From positions 116,170 to 180,169 of the forward strand of contig JAGAZO010000016.1 in NCBI GenBank assembly GCA_017940005.1: a stretch of 64,000 nucleotides of DNA. The letters run 5' to 3'. Both the position numbers and the translations under genes were made by a program. Below the pieces are notes generated by a model that made no database searches, was not told the DNA's origin, and saw only the letters and a list, made by a program, of their open reading frames with translations. The DNA is from Treponema sp. (lineage in GTDB: Bacteria; Spirochaetota; Spirochaetia; Treponematales; Treponemataceae). Shown in pieces: positions 17,436 through 25,553 of this stretch. Numbering within the stretch: the first letter of the stretch is position 1; each line of letters opens with the position of its first letter.

Positions 17436-18654
17436 GATGACGCGCTCCTATTTCTTTTACCGCATTGATGACATCCTGCACCATGTCGTCGCTCATGTCA
17501 GGCCACAGCGGAAGCGATATTGTTGCGGCATACTGTTTTTCCGCGTTGGGAAAATTTTCCGCAGTAAATCCTGTCACAGTTTTTTTCCAGTACGTAAAAT
17601 GAAAGAGCGGAATAAAGTGCACTGAAATGCCTATGCCGCGCTCTTGCAGTTTTTTTGCAAACTGGTCTCGCGAAATTGTTAATTTTTCTGGCACGATGCG
17701 CATAAGGTACAAGTGCCACGCGTTGCCGATTTCATCTGGCGGCAGTGTGATAAAGTCGCACGAGGAGAATGCGTCGTTGTATGTTTGCACAATGCGCTTT
17801 CGCTTTTGGAAAAGCGTGTCTGCTTTTTTGAGCTGCTCTATGCCGAGCGCGGCAAGCACGTCAGGCAAGTTAAACTTGTAGCCGCATTCTATGATGTCAT
17901 ATTCCCACGAAGCGTGTTTTGAAGTGTAGCGGTCATATGCCGCGCGGTCCATGCCGTGAAGCCTCATGGACGCGATTCGCTTTGCAATGCTGCCATTGCG
18001 CGTGCACACCATGCCGCCTTCTGCAGTCGTTATCGTCTTTGTTGCGTAAAACGAAAACACGCCCGCATCTCCTATTGTGCCAGCATAGCCAAGCGGCGTA
18101 GGCGAGGGTAATGAATGCGCCGCATCTTCAATGACGCGCACATTGTATGCTTTTGCAAGCGCGCAAATTTTTTCCATGTTGCATACATTCCCCGCAATAT
18201 GCACGGGCACAATCGCTTTGACGCGCGAGCCGTCGCTGCTTTTGAGTATGTTTTCTATTTTTTGCACATCTATGCTGTATGAGTTGCGCTCGATGTCTGC
18301 AAAAAATACGTCTGCGCCCAGATGCCGCGCGCATGCAGCAGTCGAAACAAATGTGTACGGCGTTGTGATGACAGCGCTTCCTTTTGCAACACCGCATGCG
18401 TCAAGCGCCAGCATCATGCCGCTCGTGTTGCTGTTTACAGCAAAGCTCTGCACTGCTTCTGTGTCAAGACCGAGCGATTTCCGCACGCGTTCTACATCGC
18501 TTGCAACATTGTTCATCTTTGCGGAAAAATCGTTTTCAAATTGCAGCGCTTTTTCTCCCGTTGTAAGCCAGCCGCTTTTGAGAACTGAAAGCACCGCCGC
18601 TGCTTCTTCTTCTCCGATTGACGCGCGGAAAAACGGAACTGCATGGTTAGACAA
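17428..18654 (-). CDS. DegT/DnrJ/EryC1/StrS-type sugar aminotransferase
   Basis: A PLP-dependent enzyme that aminates nucleotide-linked keto-sugars. The core runs from FFRASIGEEEAAAVL to the C-terminus, with the PLP lysine in FYATKTITTAEGG and DAAHSLPS before it. I place the start at TTG 18654: GGAGG lies 6 nt before it, it overlaps the upstream gene's stop (TTGTCTAA), and the conserved protein starts ten residues later. That gives 408 residues. In-frame ATGs at 18672 and upstream lie within the dehydratase gene. Partner of the dehydratase at 18647-20317, together able to make a UDP-4-amino-4,6-dideoxy sugar. Confidence 0.88.
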   Translation of the reverse strand: MSNHAVPFFRASIGEEEAAAVLSVLKSGWLTTGEKALQFENDFSAKMNNVASDVERVRKSLGLDTEAVQSFAVNSNTSGMMLALDACGVAKGSAVITTPYTFVSTAACARHLGADVFFADIERNSYSIDVQKIENILKSSDGSRVKAIVPVHIAGNVCNMEKICALAKAYNVRVIEDAAHSLPSPTPLGYAGTIGDAGVFSFYATKTITTAEGGMVCTRNGSIAKRIASMRLHGMDRAAYDRYTSKHASWEYDIIECGYKFNLPDVLAALGIEQLKKADTLFQKRKRIVQTYNDAFSSCDFITLPPDEIGNAWHLYLMRIVPEKLTISRDQFAKKLQERGIGISVHFIPLFHFTYWKKTVTGFTAENFPNAEKQYAATISLPLWPDMSDDMVQDVINAVKEIGARHHG

Positions 18655-20317
18655 GGGAAGCCTCCGTTCCATTAGCTGGCGCGTTGCGCGCCATAAACGC
18701 GCCTTGTGTGTTGCTCGCATTGTTGCTGTTTGCATTGCATGTGCTCGCCGTATTCGTGCGCCCCGCCTCATTTCCTTCTCGCCACGCTTTAAGCGACGGA
18801 ATGTAGTCGCTCAGCACTGTAAGTAGATGCTCTTTGTCGCGGTACACGCTGTTTGCCGCGTTGCCAACTGCCGCATTCTCGCTCGCGCAATTGCAGCCGC
18901 CTTGCTGTGCATTGCGTAATCTGTCGCCGCTCATGTTGCTGCAACTGCATATAGGCGCAAGGCGTGCAAGCAGCGCAGCGAGCTTTTTGTTTTCAAACGG
19001 CGTGTTTGTGAGCTGCAATATTTTTTCATATGCTGTCTTTTGCGGCTGTTCTTCACTGCTCCAAAGCGGCTCCACTGTGCGCTCTCCTTTTCGCGCGCCT
19101 ATGAATTGAATGTCAATATCTTTGTACGGCTCAAATCCTGAAAAGCGAATAATCTGCTCTGCAAGTTCTGCGATTTTTACTGGCTGCCCCATGTCGAGCA
19201 CATATGATGAGCCATTTGTGCCAACGCCTCCCGCCTGCAATACGAGCGAGCACGCTTCGGGAATTGTCATAAAATACCGCTCCATGTTTTTGTCAGTTAC
19301 AGTGACAGGTCCCCCGTTTTTGATTTGCTCCATAAAGAGCGGCAGAATTGAACCGCGCGAGCCTAATACGTTGCCAAAGCGCACGAACATGAACGCGTTG
19401 CCGTCTGCTTTTGCGGCAGCTTCAAGCAGGAGCTTTTCACAAATCATTTTTGACGCGCCGTACACTGATACCGGCGCAACCGCTTTGTCTGTTGAGATGA
19501 GCACAAAGCGGCGCACGCGGTGAGCAATGCACGCATCGAGCATGTTCTTTGTGCCGAATACATTGTTTTCGATTGCGGCAACAGGATTTTCTTCCATGAG
19601 CGGCACATGCTTGTACGCAGCGCAGTGAAAGACAACATCGCATTTTGTGCGCGCAACGATGTGGTCAATGTATGCGCTGTCTTTCATGTCGCCAATAATC
19701 GGCACAATCGTTGCCTTTTCGCCCACTCCTTCTTTTTGCAAAAGGTGCAGCTCTCGGTCAATGTGATAAATCGAATTTTCGCCGTGCCCAAAAAGATAGA
19801 GCCGTTCCGCGCCTCCTGAAAGCAGCTGCCGTGCAAGTTCCGAACCTATGGAGCCGCCCGCGCCGGTGATTAAAACGCGTTTTCCACGAAGGTAGGAAAG
19901 GCTCTCTTTGAGAGAAACAGTGACAGGCGTTCTGCCTAAAATGTCGAGCGGGTCAATCTCGCGCGCCTGCACGAGGTGCGCTGTTCCATTTACAATCTGG
20001 CTCACGCTCGGGAGAATTTTTATGTGCTTGAAGCCGCCTGCTTTGAGCAGCTCGTAAATCGCTTTTATGCGCTCAACGCTTGCGCTCGGCGTTGCGATAA
20101 TCGCTTCGTCGCTCTCTGTGCAGCGCAAAAGCGACGCGATGTTTGCAACAGGTCCTATGACAGGAATGCCGTCGAACATTTTTCCGATGAGGTTTTCATC
20201 GTCGTCGAGGAATGCTGCAACTTTGCCAAATATTTTTTTGCGCTTTATGTCAGCGGCGATTGAAATGCCCGCAAATCCTGCGCCGATGATATACAAGCGT
20301 TTGTCAGATGCATTCAC
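18647..20317 (-). CDS. Soluble nucleotide-sugar 4,6-dehydratase (PglF/CapD-like)
   Basis: The 556-residue protein has an N-terminal Rossmann domain (YIIGAGFAGISIA) and then the dehydratase domain with ITGAGGSIGSE near residue 150 and the catalytic region STDKAVAPVSVYGASK near 280. PglF/CapD proteins normally begin with four membrane helices; these are missing, so this is a cytosolic form. The last 90 residues are low in complexity and rich in Asn, Ala and Cys, outside the conserved fold. The start is GTG at 20317, 8 nt after an extended -10 box. It heads a run of overlapping genes with the aminotransferase and xanthine-dehydrogenase subunits. Confidence 0.87.
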   Translation of the reverse strand: MNASDKRLYIIGAGFAGISIAADIKRKKIFGKVAAFLDDDENLIGKMFDGIPVIGPVANIASLLRCTESDEAIIATPSASVERIKAIYELLKAGGFKHIKILPSVSQIVNGTAHLVQAREIDPLDILGRTPVTVSLKESLSYLRGKRVLITGAGGSIGSELARQLLSGGAERLYLFGHGENSIYHIDRELHLLQKEGVGEKATIVPIIGDMKDSAYIDHIVARTKCDVVFHCAAYKHVPLMEENPVAAIENNVFGTKNMLDACIAHRVRRFVLISTDKAVAPVSVYGASKMICEKLLLEAAAKADGNAFMFVRFGNVLGSRGSILPLFMEQIKNGGPVTVTDKNMERYFMTIPEACSLVLQAGGVGTNGSSYVLDMGQPVKIAELAEQIIRFSGFEPYKDIDIQFIGARKGERTVEPLWSSEEQPQKTAYEKILQLTNTPFENKKLAALLARLAPICSCSNMSGDRLRNAQQGGCNCASENAAVGNAANSVYRDKEHLLTVLSDYIPSLKAWREGNEAGRTNTASTCNANSNNASNTQGAFMARNAPANGTEASLV

Positions 20318-20325
20318 GATGTTTT

Positions 20326-20355
20326 AGTATAGCACAAGTAGCTGCATCATTTCAA
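20326..20355 (-). promoter_or_regulatory. Promoter of the dehydratase operon, leaderless with GTG start
   Basis: On the minus strand TTGAAA (20355-20350), an 18-nt spacer and TATACT (20331-20326, extended TGC) end 8 nt before the GTG at 20317. No Shine-Dalgarno is visible. Confidence 0.55.
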
Positions 20356-20405
20356 TGAAGCGGATAAGAGCATGCAGTTGCAATGAACATATCCTATGCA
20401 GCTAT

Positions 20406-20434
20406 TTGCCATTACTGCAAATCTTTTTTATACT
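20406..20434 (+). promoter_or_regulatory. Promoter of the ABC-permease gene pair, leaderless
   Basis: TTGCCA (20406-20411), a 17-nt spacer and TATACT (20429-20434) end 6 nt before the ATG at 20441. No Shine-Dalgarno. Confidence 0.62.
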
Positions 20435-20440
20435 ACTATT

Positions 20441-21502
20441 ATGAACGATGCATATCTTTTGCCGTTGCCTGAAAATACAACGCTCTGCGTGTATGACGGG
20501 GACAAGCTTATTTTTGCAGACTGCGGAAAATGGCTCATGCCGCTTTTTGCATTAGAAGATTTTCTTAAAACTTATGGAGCGGCACACGCGGTGTTATGCG
20601 CGCATGACACTGCTGTCGGAAAAGCTGCGGCTGTTTTACTGGTGCGCATGGGAATAAAAAAAATCCATGCGAATATTGCGAGTGCACTTGCAGAGCGCTA
20701 TATTGCTGAATCAAACGCTTTGTGTAAAGGCGATGATGCAATTGTGTTTTCATGCGCGCATGAAGTTGCGCGACTTTTATGCGCTACAGAAGACTTGCTT
20801 GAGATGGAGCATAATAGTGATGTGATGTATACGATGCTCCGTCAGCGGGCAAAACTTGTGCAGGGTGTTGAAGTGCGGTTGGAAAATGTGCATGCAAAAT
20901 ATGGGTACATAAAGAATCTTTCTTTTTTTGTTCCTGCAGGAGGCCGCCTCATGATTGCAGGAGAAAACGGCGCTGGCAAGACAACGCTTTTAAAATTGCT
21001 ATTGGGTATATATGAACCGCTTTCAGGAAATATTCTTGTAGACGGCATGCAGCCAAAGCGTCTTCCAAAACGTGTGATTGGATACATTCCGCAAATGATA
21101 GACGATGTTGCGTTCAGTTTGTCTGTTGAGGAGGTTGTGTCGTTGGGAATTGCATGCGGAAAGAAAAAACAGCGTGAACTCGTTCAAAAAACGCTTGTCC
21201 GCACAGGCGCTGCTCATCTTGCGGGAAGGAATTTTTCAAGTCTTTCCGGAGGCGAAAAACAGAAAGTATCGCTTGCCCGTTGTCTTGCGCAACAAGCAAA
21301 ACTTTTACTGCTCGATGAGCCTACAGCGGCTCTTGATGCAGATAATCGCAAAATGGTTGTCGAGCTTTTACGTTCTCTTTCAGTTTCTGAAATTCCGACA
21401 ATCATTGTAGTAACGCACGACGATGAGCTTTTAAAATTATCAAGTTGGCAAAAACTTGTACTTAAAAGCGATGAGCCTGATGCGGGAGCGTTACATGGCT
21501 AG
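20441..21502 (+). CDS. DUF1893 domain fused to a metal-type ABC ATPase
   Basis: This 353-residue protein has two parts. Residues 1-130 resemble DUF1893/TM1506: TTLCVYDGDKLIFADCGKW, VGKAAAVLLVRMG, and a closing ATEDLLEME in place of the family's CPMEELV. Residues 140-353 are an ABC ATPase with Walker A GENGAGKTT, signature LSGGEKQ, and LLLDEPTAALD. The ATPase resembles ZnuC/MntB-type importers. The next gene overlaps by 8 bp and encodes the permease; no solute receptor is nearby. TM1506 has a deaminase-like fold of unknown activity. Promoter geometry fixes the start at 20441, the family start of the N-terminal domain. Confidence 0.82.
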   Translation: MNDAYLLPLPENTTLCVYDGDKLIFADCGKWLMPLFALEDFLKTYGAAHAVLCAHDTAVGKAAAVLLVRMGIKKIHANIASALAERYIAESNALCKGDDAIVFSCAHEVARLLCATEDLLEMEHNSDVMYTMLRQRAKLVQGVEVRLENVHAKYGYIKNLSFFVPAGGRLMIAGENGAGKTTLLKLLLGIYEPLSGNILVDGMQPKRLPKRVIGYIPQMIDDVAFSLSVEEVVSLGIACGKKKQRELVQKTLVRTGAAHLAGRNFSSLSGGEKQKVSLARCLAQQAKLLLLDEPTAALDADNRKMVVELLRSLSVSEIPTIIVVTHDDELLKLSSWQKLVLKSDEPDAGALHG

Positions 21503-22343
21503 ATTGTTTGCACTCTTTGTACTTCCGCCTGTGTTGCGTGGCTTTATTGCGTTGCTCGTCGCTGGGGCAACGTTTCCACTCTGCGGTGTTATGGTATTGC
21601 ATCTTAATCTTGTGCCGCTTCGTTATATGCTCATGCATGGCGTTATTTTGGGCGGTGCTGTTGCACTCGCGTTTTCTCTGCCGCTTCTTCCGTCGATAGT
21701 TGTCATAAATGTATTGCTTGTAATTGCAATGATAGCGTTTACGAAAAACAGCGCTCATGGTTTTGGCAGCACAAGCGCTGCTGCAATGGTTGTGAGCATG
21801 GCGCTCGCTTCGTTTATCATGCATGTAAGAGATGTGCCTGCAAAAGACACTTTAAGTTTGATGTGGGGCAGTCCATTCGCACTGACAAAAAGCGACATAT
21901 TGATTTTAATGCTGCTTGCGTTTGTGCTTGCATTATATACGATATGCAATTTTAAAAATATCATTGCGTTGTTTTACAATCAGGAAATAGCATTTTCACT
22001 TGGCATAAATGTACGCGCGCATTACACAGCTATGATTCTCATCGTCGCACTCACCGTTGCGCTTGCGATGAAACTGCTGGGAGCGTTTTTAATTGATGCG
22101 CTTTTGATTTTGCCAGTGCTTACGTCGTCTCTATTTTTGGAGTACAGAAAAAAAATGCAGGGAATAAAAATGCTTTTTATTGCAAGCAGCATTGCAGGAT
22201 TTCTCTTTGCATTTGTAGGATATGTTGCTGCCATTATGTTTAATTTTCCAACAGGAGCCACTGTTGCGCTTGTGGCAGGAGTCGCATATGTTATCAATTT
22301 TTTTGTGCGGCACTTGCGCTTTACAGACGGCAGGTGGCTATGA
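21495..22343 (+). CDS. ABC permease of the zinc/manganese (ZnuB) type
   Basis: The 282-residue protein has about eight hydrophobic helices and the ABC-3 family hallmarks KLLGAFLIDALLILP and SLGINVRAHYTAMI. Its ATG overlaps the ATPase stop (ATGGCTAG), and flgB begins 55 bp after its stop. As an inner-membrane importer subunit it works with the DUF1893-ABC protein, probably on Zn, Mn or Fe. The substrate receptor is missing from this neighbourhood. Confidence 0.88.
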   Translation: MARLFALFVLPPVLRGFIALLVAGATFPLCGVMVLHLNLVPLRYMLMHGVILGGAVALAFSLPLLPSIVVINVLLVIAMIAFTKNSAHGFGSTSAAAMVVSMALASFIMHVRDVPAKDTLSLMWGSPFALTKSDILILMLLAFVLALYTICNFKNIIALFYNQEIAFSLGINVRAHYTAMILIVALTVALAMKLLGAFLIDALLILPVLTSSLFLEYRKKMQGIKMLFIASSIAGFLFAFVGYVAAIMFNFPTGATVALVAGVAYVINFFVRHLRFTDGRWL

Positions 22344-22398
22344 CGCGGAACAGGAGATAACGCTAAACCCTATTGTTTCCTCTGCCGAAAATGAGAGT

Positions 22399-22818
22399 AT
22401 GAATACGTTTACAAGAGCAGTGGACTTACTGCATCGCGGCATGGATGTAAGTTCGTTGCGCTATCAAGTATCGGCAAACAATATGGCAAACAGCGGCGTA
22501 CCTAATTTTAAGCGTACTGTCGTCAATTTTGAAAGCGAGCTCAAGCGTGCATTTGATTCAGAGGAAAAAGCGAAAAATGCATTTCAACTCACGCGCACTG
22601 ACGAGCGTCATTTTTCTCTCTATGAGCCGCATGACTATCGCGATGTGCAGCCTCGCCGTGTCCTCGATTACACGACGACGGCAAAACCTAATGGCAACAA
22701 TGTTGATGCAGAAGCAGAAGCGATGCTTGTGCTTCAAACGCAGATGCAGTATCAGATGCTTGCAGAACTTGCCAATTTTGAATTCTCTCAAATCAACACT
22801 GCAATGCAAAAATCTTAA
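22399..22818 (+). CDS. flgB: Flagellar basal-body rod protein FlgB
   Basis: The proximal rod protein, exported by the flagellar type III system. The 139-residue protein has the rod N-terminal pattern ending in YQVSANNMANSGVPNFKRT, and a C-terminal helix with QTQMQYQMLAELAN. ATG 22399 is chosen since the family begins with a short helix before this pattern; the ribosome site is weak (GAGAG). First gene of the visible flagellar run. No flagellar-specific promoter was seen upstream, so it may be read from the transporter promoter at 20406. Confidence 0.95.
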   Translation: MNTFTRAVDLLHRGMDVSSLRYQVSANNMANSGVPNFKRTVVNFESELKRAFDSEEKAKNAFQLTRTDERHFSLYEPHDYRDVQPRRVLDYTTTAKPNGNNVDAEAEAMLVLQTQMQYQMLAELANFEFSQINTAMQKS

Positions 22819-22836
22819 TCTCTGGAGGCATCATAG

Positions 22837-23298
22837 ATGGGACTTTTTAGCAGCATAAACGTAGCGGCAACAGGCATGGCAGCAGAACGGCTGCGTACCG
22901 ACGTTATTTCAAACAATATTGCGAATGCCTCTGCAACGCGCACACAGGAAGGCGGGTCATTTAAGCGCTCACGCGTCATCTTTCAGGCAATCGGAGAAAA
23001 ATCTGTGCAGTGGCGCATGCCGTTTTGTCCTGAAGATTTGGACGAAGGACCGGGAAAAGGCGTGCGCGTCTTAAAGATTGTGAAAGACACCGATACAGAA
23101 GGACGACTTGTATACGATCCGACACATCCCGATGCGATTCAGTCAGGCCCCAATAAAGGATATGTCGAATATCCCAATGTCAATATTGTCGATGAAATGG
23201 TAGATTTAATTGCCGCATCGCGCGCGTATGAAGCCAATGCGACTGTCATTGAGGGCGCAAAGCAGATGTTCTCTTCTGCTCTTGAGATAGGGCGATAA
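22837..23298 (+). CDS. flgC: Flagellar basal-body rod protein FlgC
   Basis: Rod protein of 153 residues that stacks on FlgB. It has the conserved N-terminus LFSSINVAATGMAAERLRTDVISNNIANASAT and a C-terminal VDLIAASRAYEANATVIEGAKQM, both rod-family signatures. GGAGG lies about 10 nt before the ATG. The gap to flgB is 18 bp. Length is typical. Confidence 0.96.
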   Translation: MGLFSSINVAATGMAAERLRTDVISNNIANASATRTQEGGSFKRSRVIFQAIGEKSVQWRMPFCPEDLDEGPGKGVRVLKIVKDTDTEGRLVYDPTHPDAIQSGPNKGYVEYPNVNIVDEMVDLIAASRAYEANATVIEGAKQMFSSALEIGR

Positions 23299-23354
23299 AA
23301 ACAGTATAATAAACAAGGGTGGAAGTTTTTTCAAGGCAGCTTCAAGGGGAATTT

Positions 23355-23714
23355 ATGAAAATACCTGAATTGGGCACATTGCAGATGACGCGTACGCATC
23401 CTGCGCATACGGGACGAGCTGAACTTTCGGACATTGCGGGAGCACCGCTCAACAGCATTCCGTCAGCGGCAGAGAACGGCATCGCAAAAACGCGTATCAG
23501 TTTTAACAACTATTTGCTCGATGCAGTAAAAGCAATGAATAGCCAACAGCTCAATGTAAACACGCTTGAGCGACAAATTCTCACTGAACCTGATTCAGTC
23601 GATCCGCAAGACGTCACTATTGCCATGGCGAAAGCGCGCATGTCGCTATCCCTTGCACAAACTGTCATTGACAGAATTGTGAGCGGATGGAATGACATCA
23701 CGACAACGCGATAG
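23355..23714 (+). CDS. fliE: Flagellar hook-basal body protein FliE
   Basis: FliE joins the MS ring to the rod and is secreted early. The 119-residue sequence has the C-terminal FliE pattern DVTIAMAKARMSLSLAQTVIDRIVSGWNDITT; the N-terminal half is variable. ATG 23355 follows AAGGGGA by 5 nt. A TATAAT at 23305-23310, between flgC and fliE, might be an internal promoter but has no good -35. Confidence 0.93.
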   Translation: MKIPELGTLQMTRTHPAHTGRAELSDIAGAPLNSIPSAAENGIAKTRISFNNYLLDAVKAMNSQQLNVNTLERQILTEPDSVDPQDVTIAMAKARMSLSLAQTVIDRIVSGWNDITTTR

Positions 23715-23763
23715 TTGGATATGGCGCATTTTACCATGCTGCATTATTTTTTTCAATTTTCTC

Positions 23764-23792
23764 TTTTCAAGATTGCAGCAATGTGGTATAAT
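23764..23792 (+). promoter_or_regulatory. Candidate internal promoter before fliF
   Basis: An extended -10 TGGTATAAT (23784-23792) lies in the 125-bp gap between fliE and fliF, with a weak T-rich -35 near 23764. The leader is about 40 nt with a strong GGGAGGGG site. It could give the fliF-fliJ block extra transcription. Confidence 0.45.
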
Positions 23793-23839
23793 AATAAAAA
23801 TATTTATATCGATTTCAATTCGTTCACGGGAGGGGACAG

Positions 23840-25552
23840 ATGAACGAATGGTTCAAGCGGCTTGGTGAGTCCATAAAAAATTTATGGACAAAAGGCACAG
23901 TCATACAAAAAATAATTCTGTTTGCCATTGTTGCGGTTGTCATCGTCGCAATAATCCTTACAGCGTCGCTTTCTTCTCGTTCTACAACAGTGCGTCTGTT
24001 TAATTCGCCTGTTGCAGATGAAATGGCGCGCACCCGCATTCTTGACAAACTTTCAGAATACAATATTGTCGCATATACAACAGATGACGGCTATATCTCT
24101 GTAGAAGATGAGCGTACTGCCCGCCGCATGCGCGATGTGCTCATAAGCGAAGGGCTCGTGCCGTCTAACATAGACCCATTTGCCGCATTTTACAACCGCA
24201 GCTGGTCGACGACAGATGCAGAGCAGAATGTGCGCCTCAAAAATGCAATCACACAGACGGTAAAGCAGCACATCGAAGCTATTGATGACATTACAAGCGC
24301 AGATGTGAATATTGTGCTGCCGGAAAATACGCTTTTTATCTCGGAGCAAAACCCTGTCACTGCAAGTATTATTCTTCGCGTAAAGCCTGCAAGTTCTCTG
24401 CTGCAAGATGCGCGTCGCATACGCGGCATTCAGAGTTTGGTACAGATGGCTGTCGAAGGGTTGCGGCCTGAAAATATTACGATTACAGATGCTGACGGAA
24501 ATGTCCTCAATGATTTTGCCGCGATGGGAGAAATTGACCGCGTCAATCTTGTGGCACGTCAACAGCGCGAGATACAAAAGCTTGAAGCGTACTATCGTGC
24601 GCAGATATTAAAATCTCTCCAGAGTTGGTTTACTGAAGACCGCATGCGCGACCTCAATATAAAAATCGATATGGACATGTCAAAGCGCACAAGCGATTCA
24701 ACAATCTATACGCCGATTGTCATTCGCTCTGACAATCCTCGCACGCCGTACGACGATTCTGAAATGCGTGAGTCGTTGACGATTTCTTCACAAACTGTTA
24801 CAAAAGAATGGCAGGGCACGGGCTTCAATCCTGAAGGACCTGCCGGCACGGAGGGACAGACGCCACCTGTGTATTCGGACATGTCGAATGTCATTGGGCG
24901 CTCTACAGAGACAGGCGTAACGGAAAACAGAGTAGTAAATACGACGCAGGAGCAGCGGGAAACAAGTCCGCAGATTGATCGTGTGACTGTTGCTGCTAAT
25001 GTTGACGGTACGTGGACAACGCAGCGCGATCCAAAAACGCATCAGCCGGTAATCGATGCAGAAACAGGTGCAATAAGCCGTGTATATACGCCCGTGCCGA
25101 CAGAGACGCTCGTGCAAGTTGCAAACTATATCCAGGATGCCGTTGGTTACGACGAGAGCAAGAATTATAGTGTCACGGTAACGAACATTCAATATGATCG
25201 TTCCGCGCAGTTTGCGGCGGAAGATGAAGCGTATTTTGCACGAATTAGGCGACGGCTTGCGATACTCATTTCGCTCGGCTCTATTGCAGCCATTCTGTTG
25301 CTGTTTATTGTAGTCCGCCTCATAATGCGGGAGCTAGAACGGCGGCGACGACTTCGTGACGAGGAACTTTTGCGCCAGCAGCAGGCTGCACGCGAGCAGG
25401 CGTTGTGGGATGCAAAAGAAGAAGGCGTTGGTGTTACAATGTCTGTGGAAGAATCACGGCGCGCTGAGCTTCAGGAGAATGCAATCGCTATGGCAAAAGA
25501 GCATCCTGAAGACGTGGCCATGCTCATACGCACATGGCTGATGGAGGAATAG
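23840..25552 (+). CDS. fliF: Flagellar MS-ring protein FliF
   Basis: FliF builds the membrane ring that carries the export gate and rotor. At 570 residues it is normal length. One helix spans about residues 25-47, a periplasmic part follows with the DAEQNVRLKNAITQTVKQHIEAID segment, and a second helix near 475-497 precedes a basic, then acidic C-terminal tail that binds FliG. GGGAGGGG sits 7 nt before the ATG. The stop is 1 nt from fliG's ATG. Confidence 0.97.
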   Translation: MNEWFKRLGESIKNLWTKGTVIQKIILFAIVAVVIVAIILTASLSSRSTTVRLFNSPVADEMARTRILDKLSEYNIVAYTTDDGYISVEDERTARRMRDVLISEGLVPSNIDPFAAFYNRSWSTTDAEQNVRLKNAITQTVKQHIEAIDDITSADVNIVLPENTLFISEQNPVTASIILRVKPASSLLQDARRIRGIQSLVQMAVEGLRPENITITDADGNVLNDFAAMGEIDRVNLVARQQREIQKLEAYYRAQILKSLQSWFTEDRMRDLNIKIDMDMSKRTSDSTIYTPIVIRSDNPRTPYDDSEMRESLTISSQTVTKEWQGTGFNPEGPAGTEGQTPPVYSDMSNVIGRSTETGVTENRVVNTTQEQRETSPQIDRVTVAANVDGTWTTQRDPKTHQPVIDAETGAISRVYTPVPTETLVQVANYIQDAVGYDESKNYSVTVTNIQYDRSAQFAAEDEAYFARIRRRLAILISLGSIAAILLLFIVVRLIMRELERRRRLRDEELLRQQQAAREQALWDAKEEGVGVTMSVEESRRAELQENAIAMAKEHPEDVAMLIRTWLMEE

Positions 25553-25553
25553 T

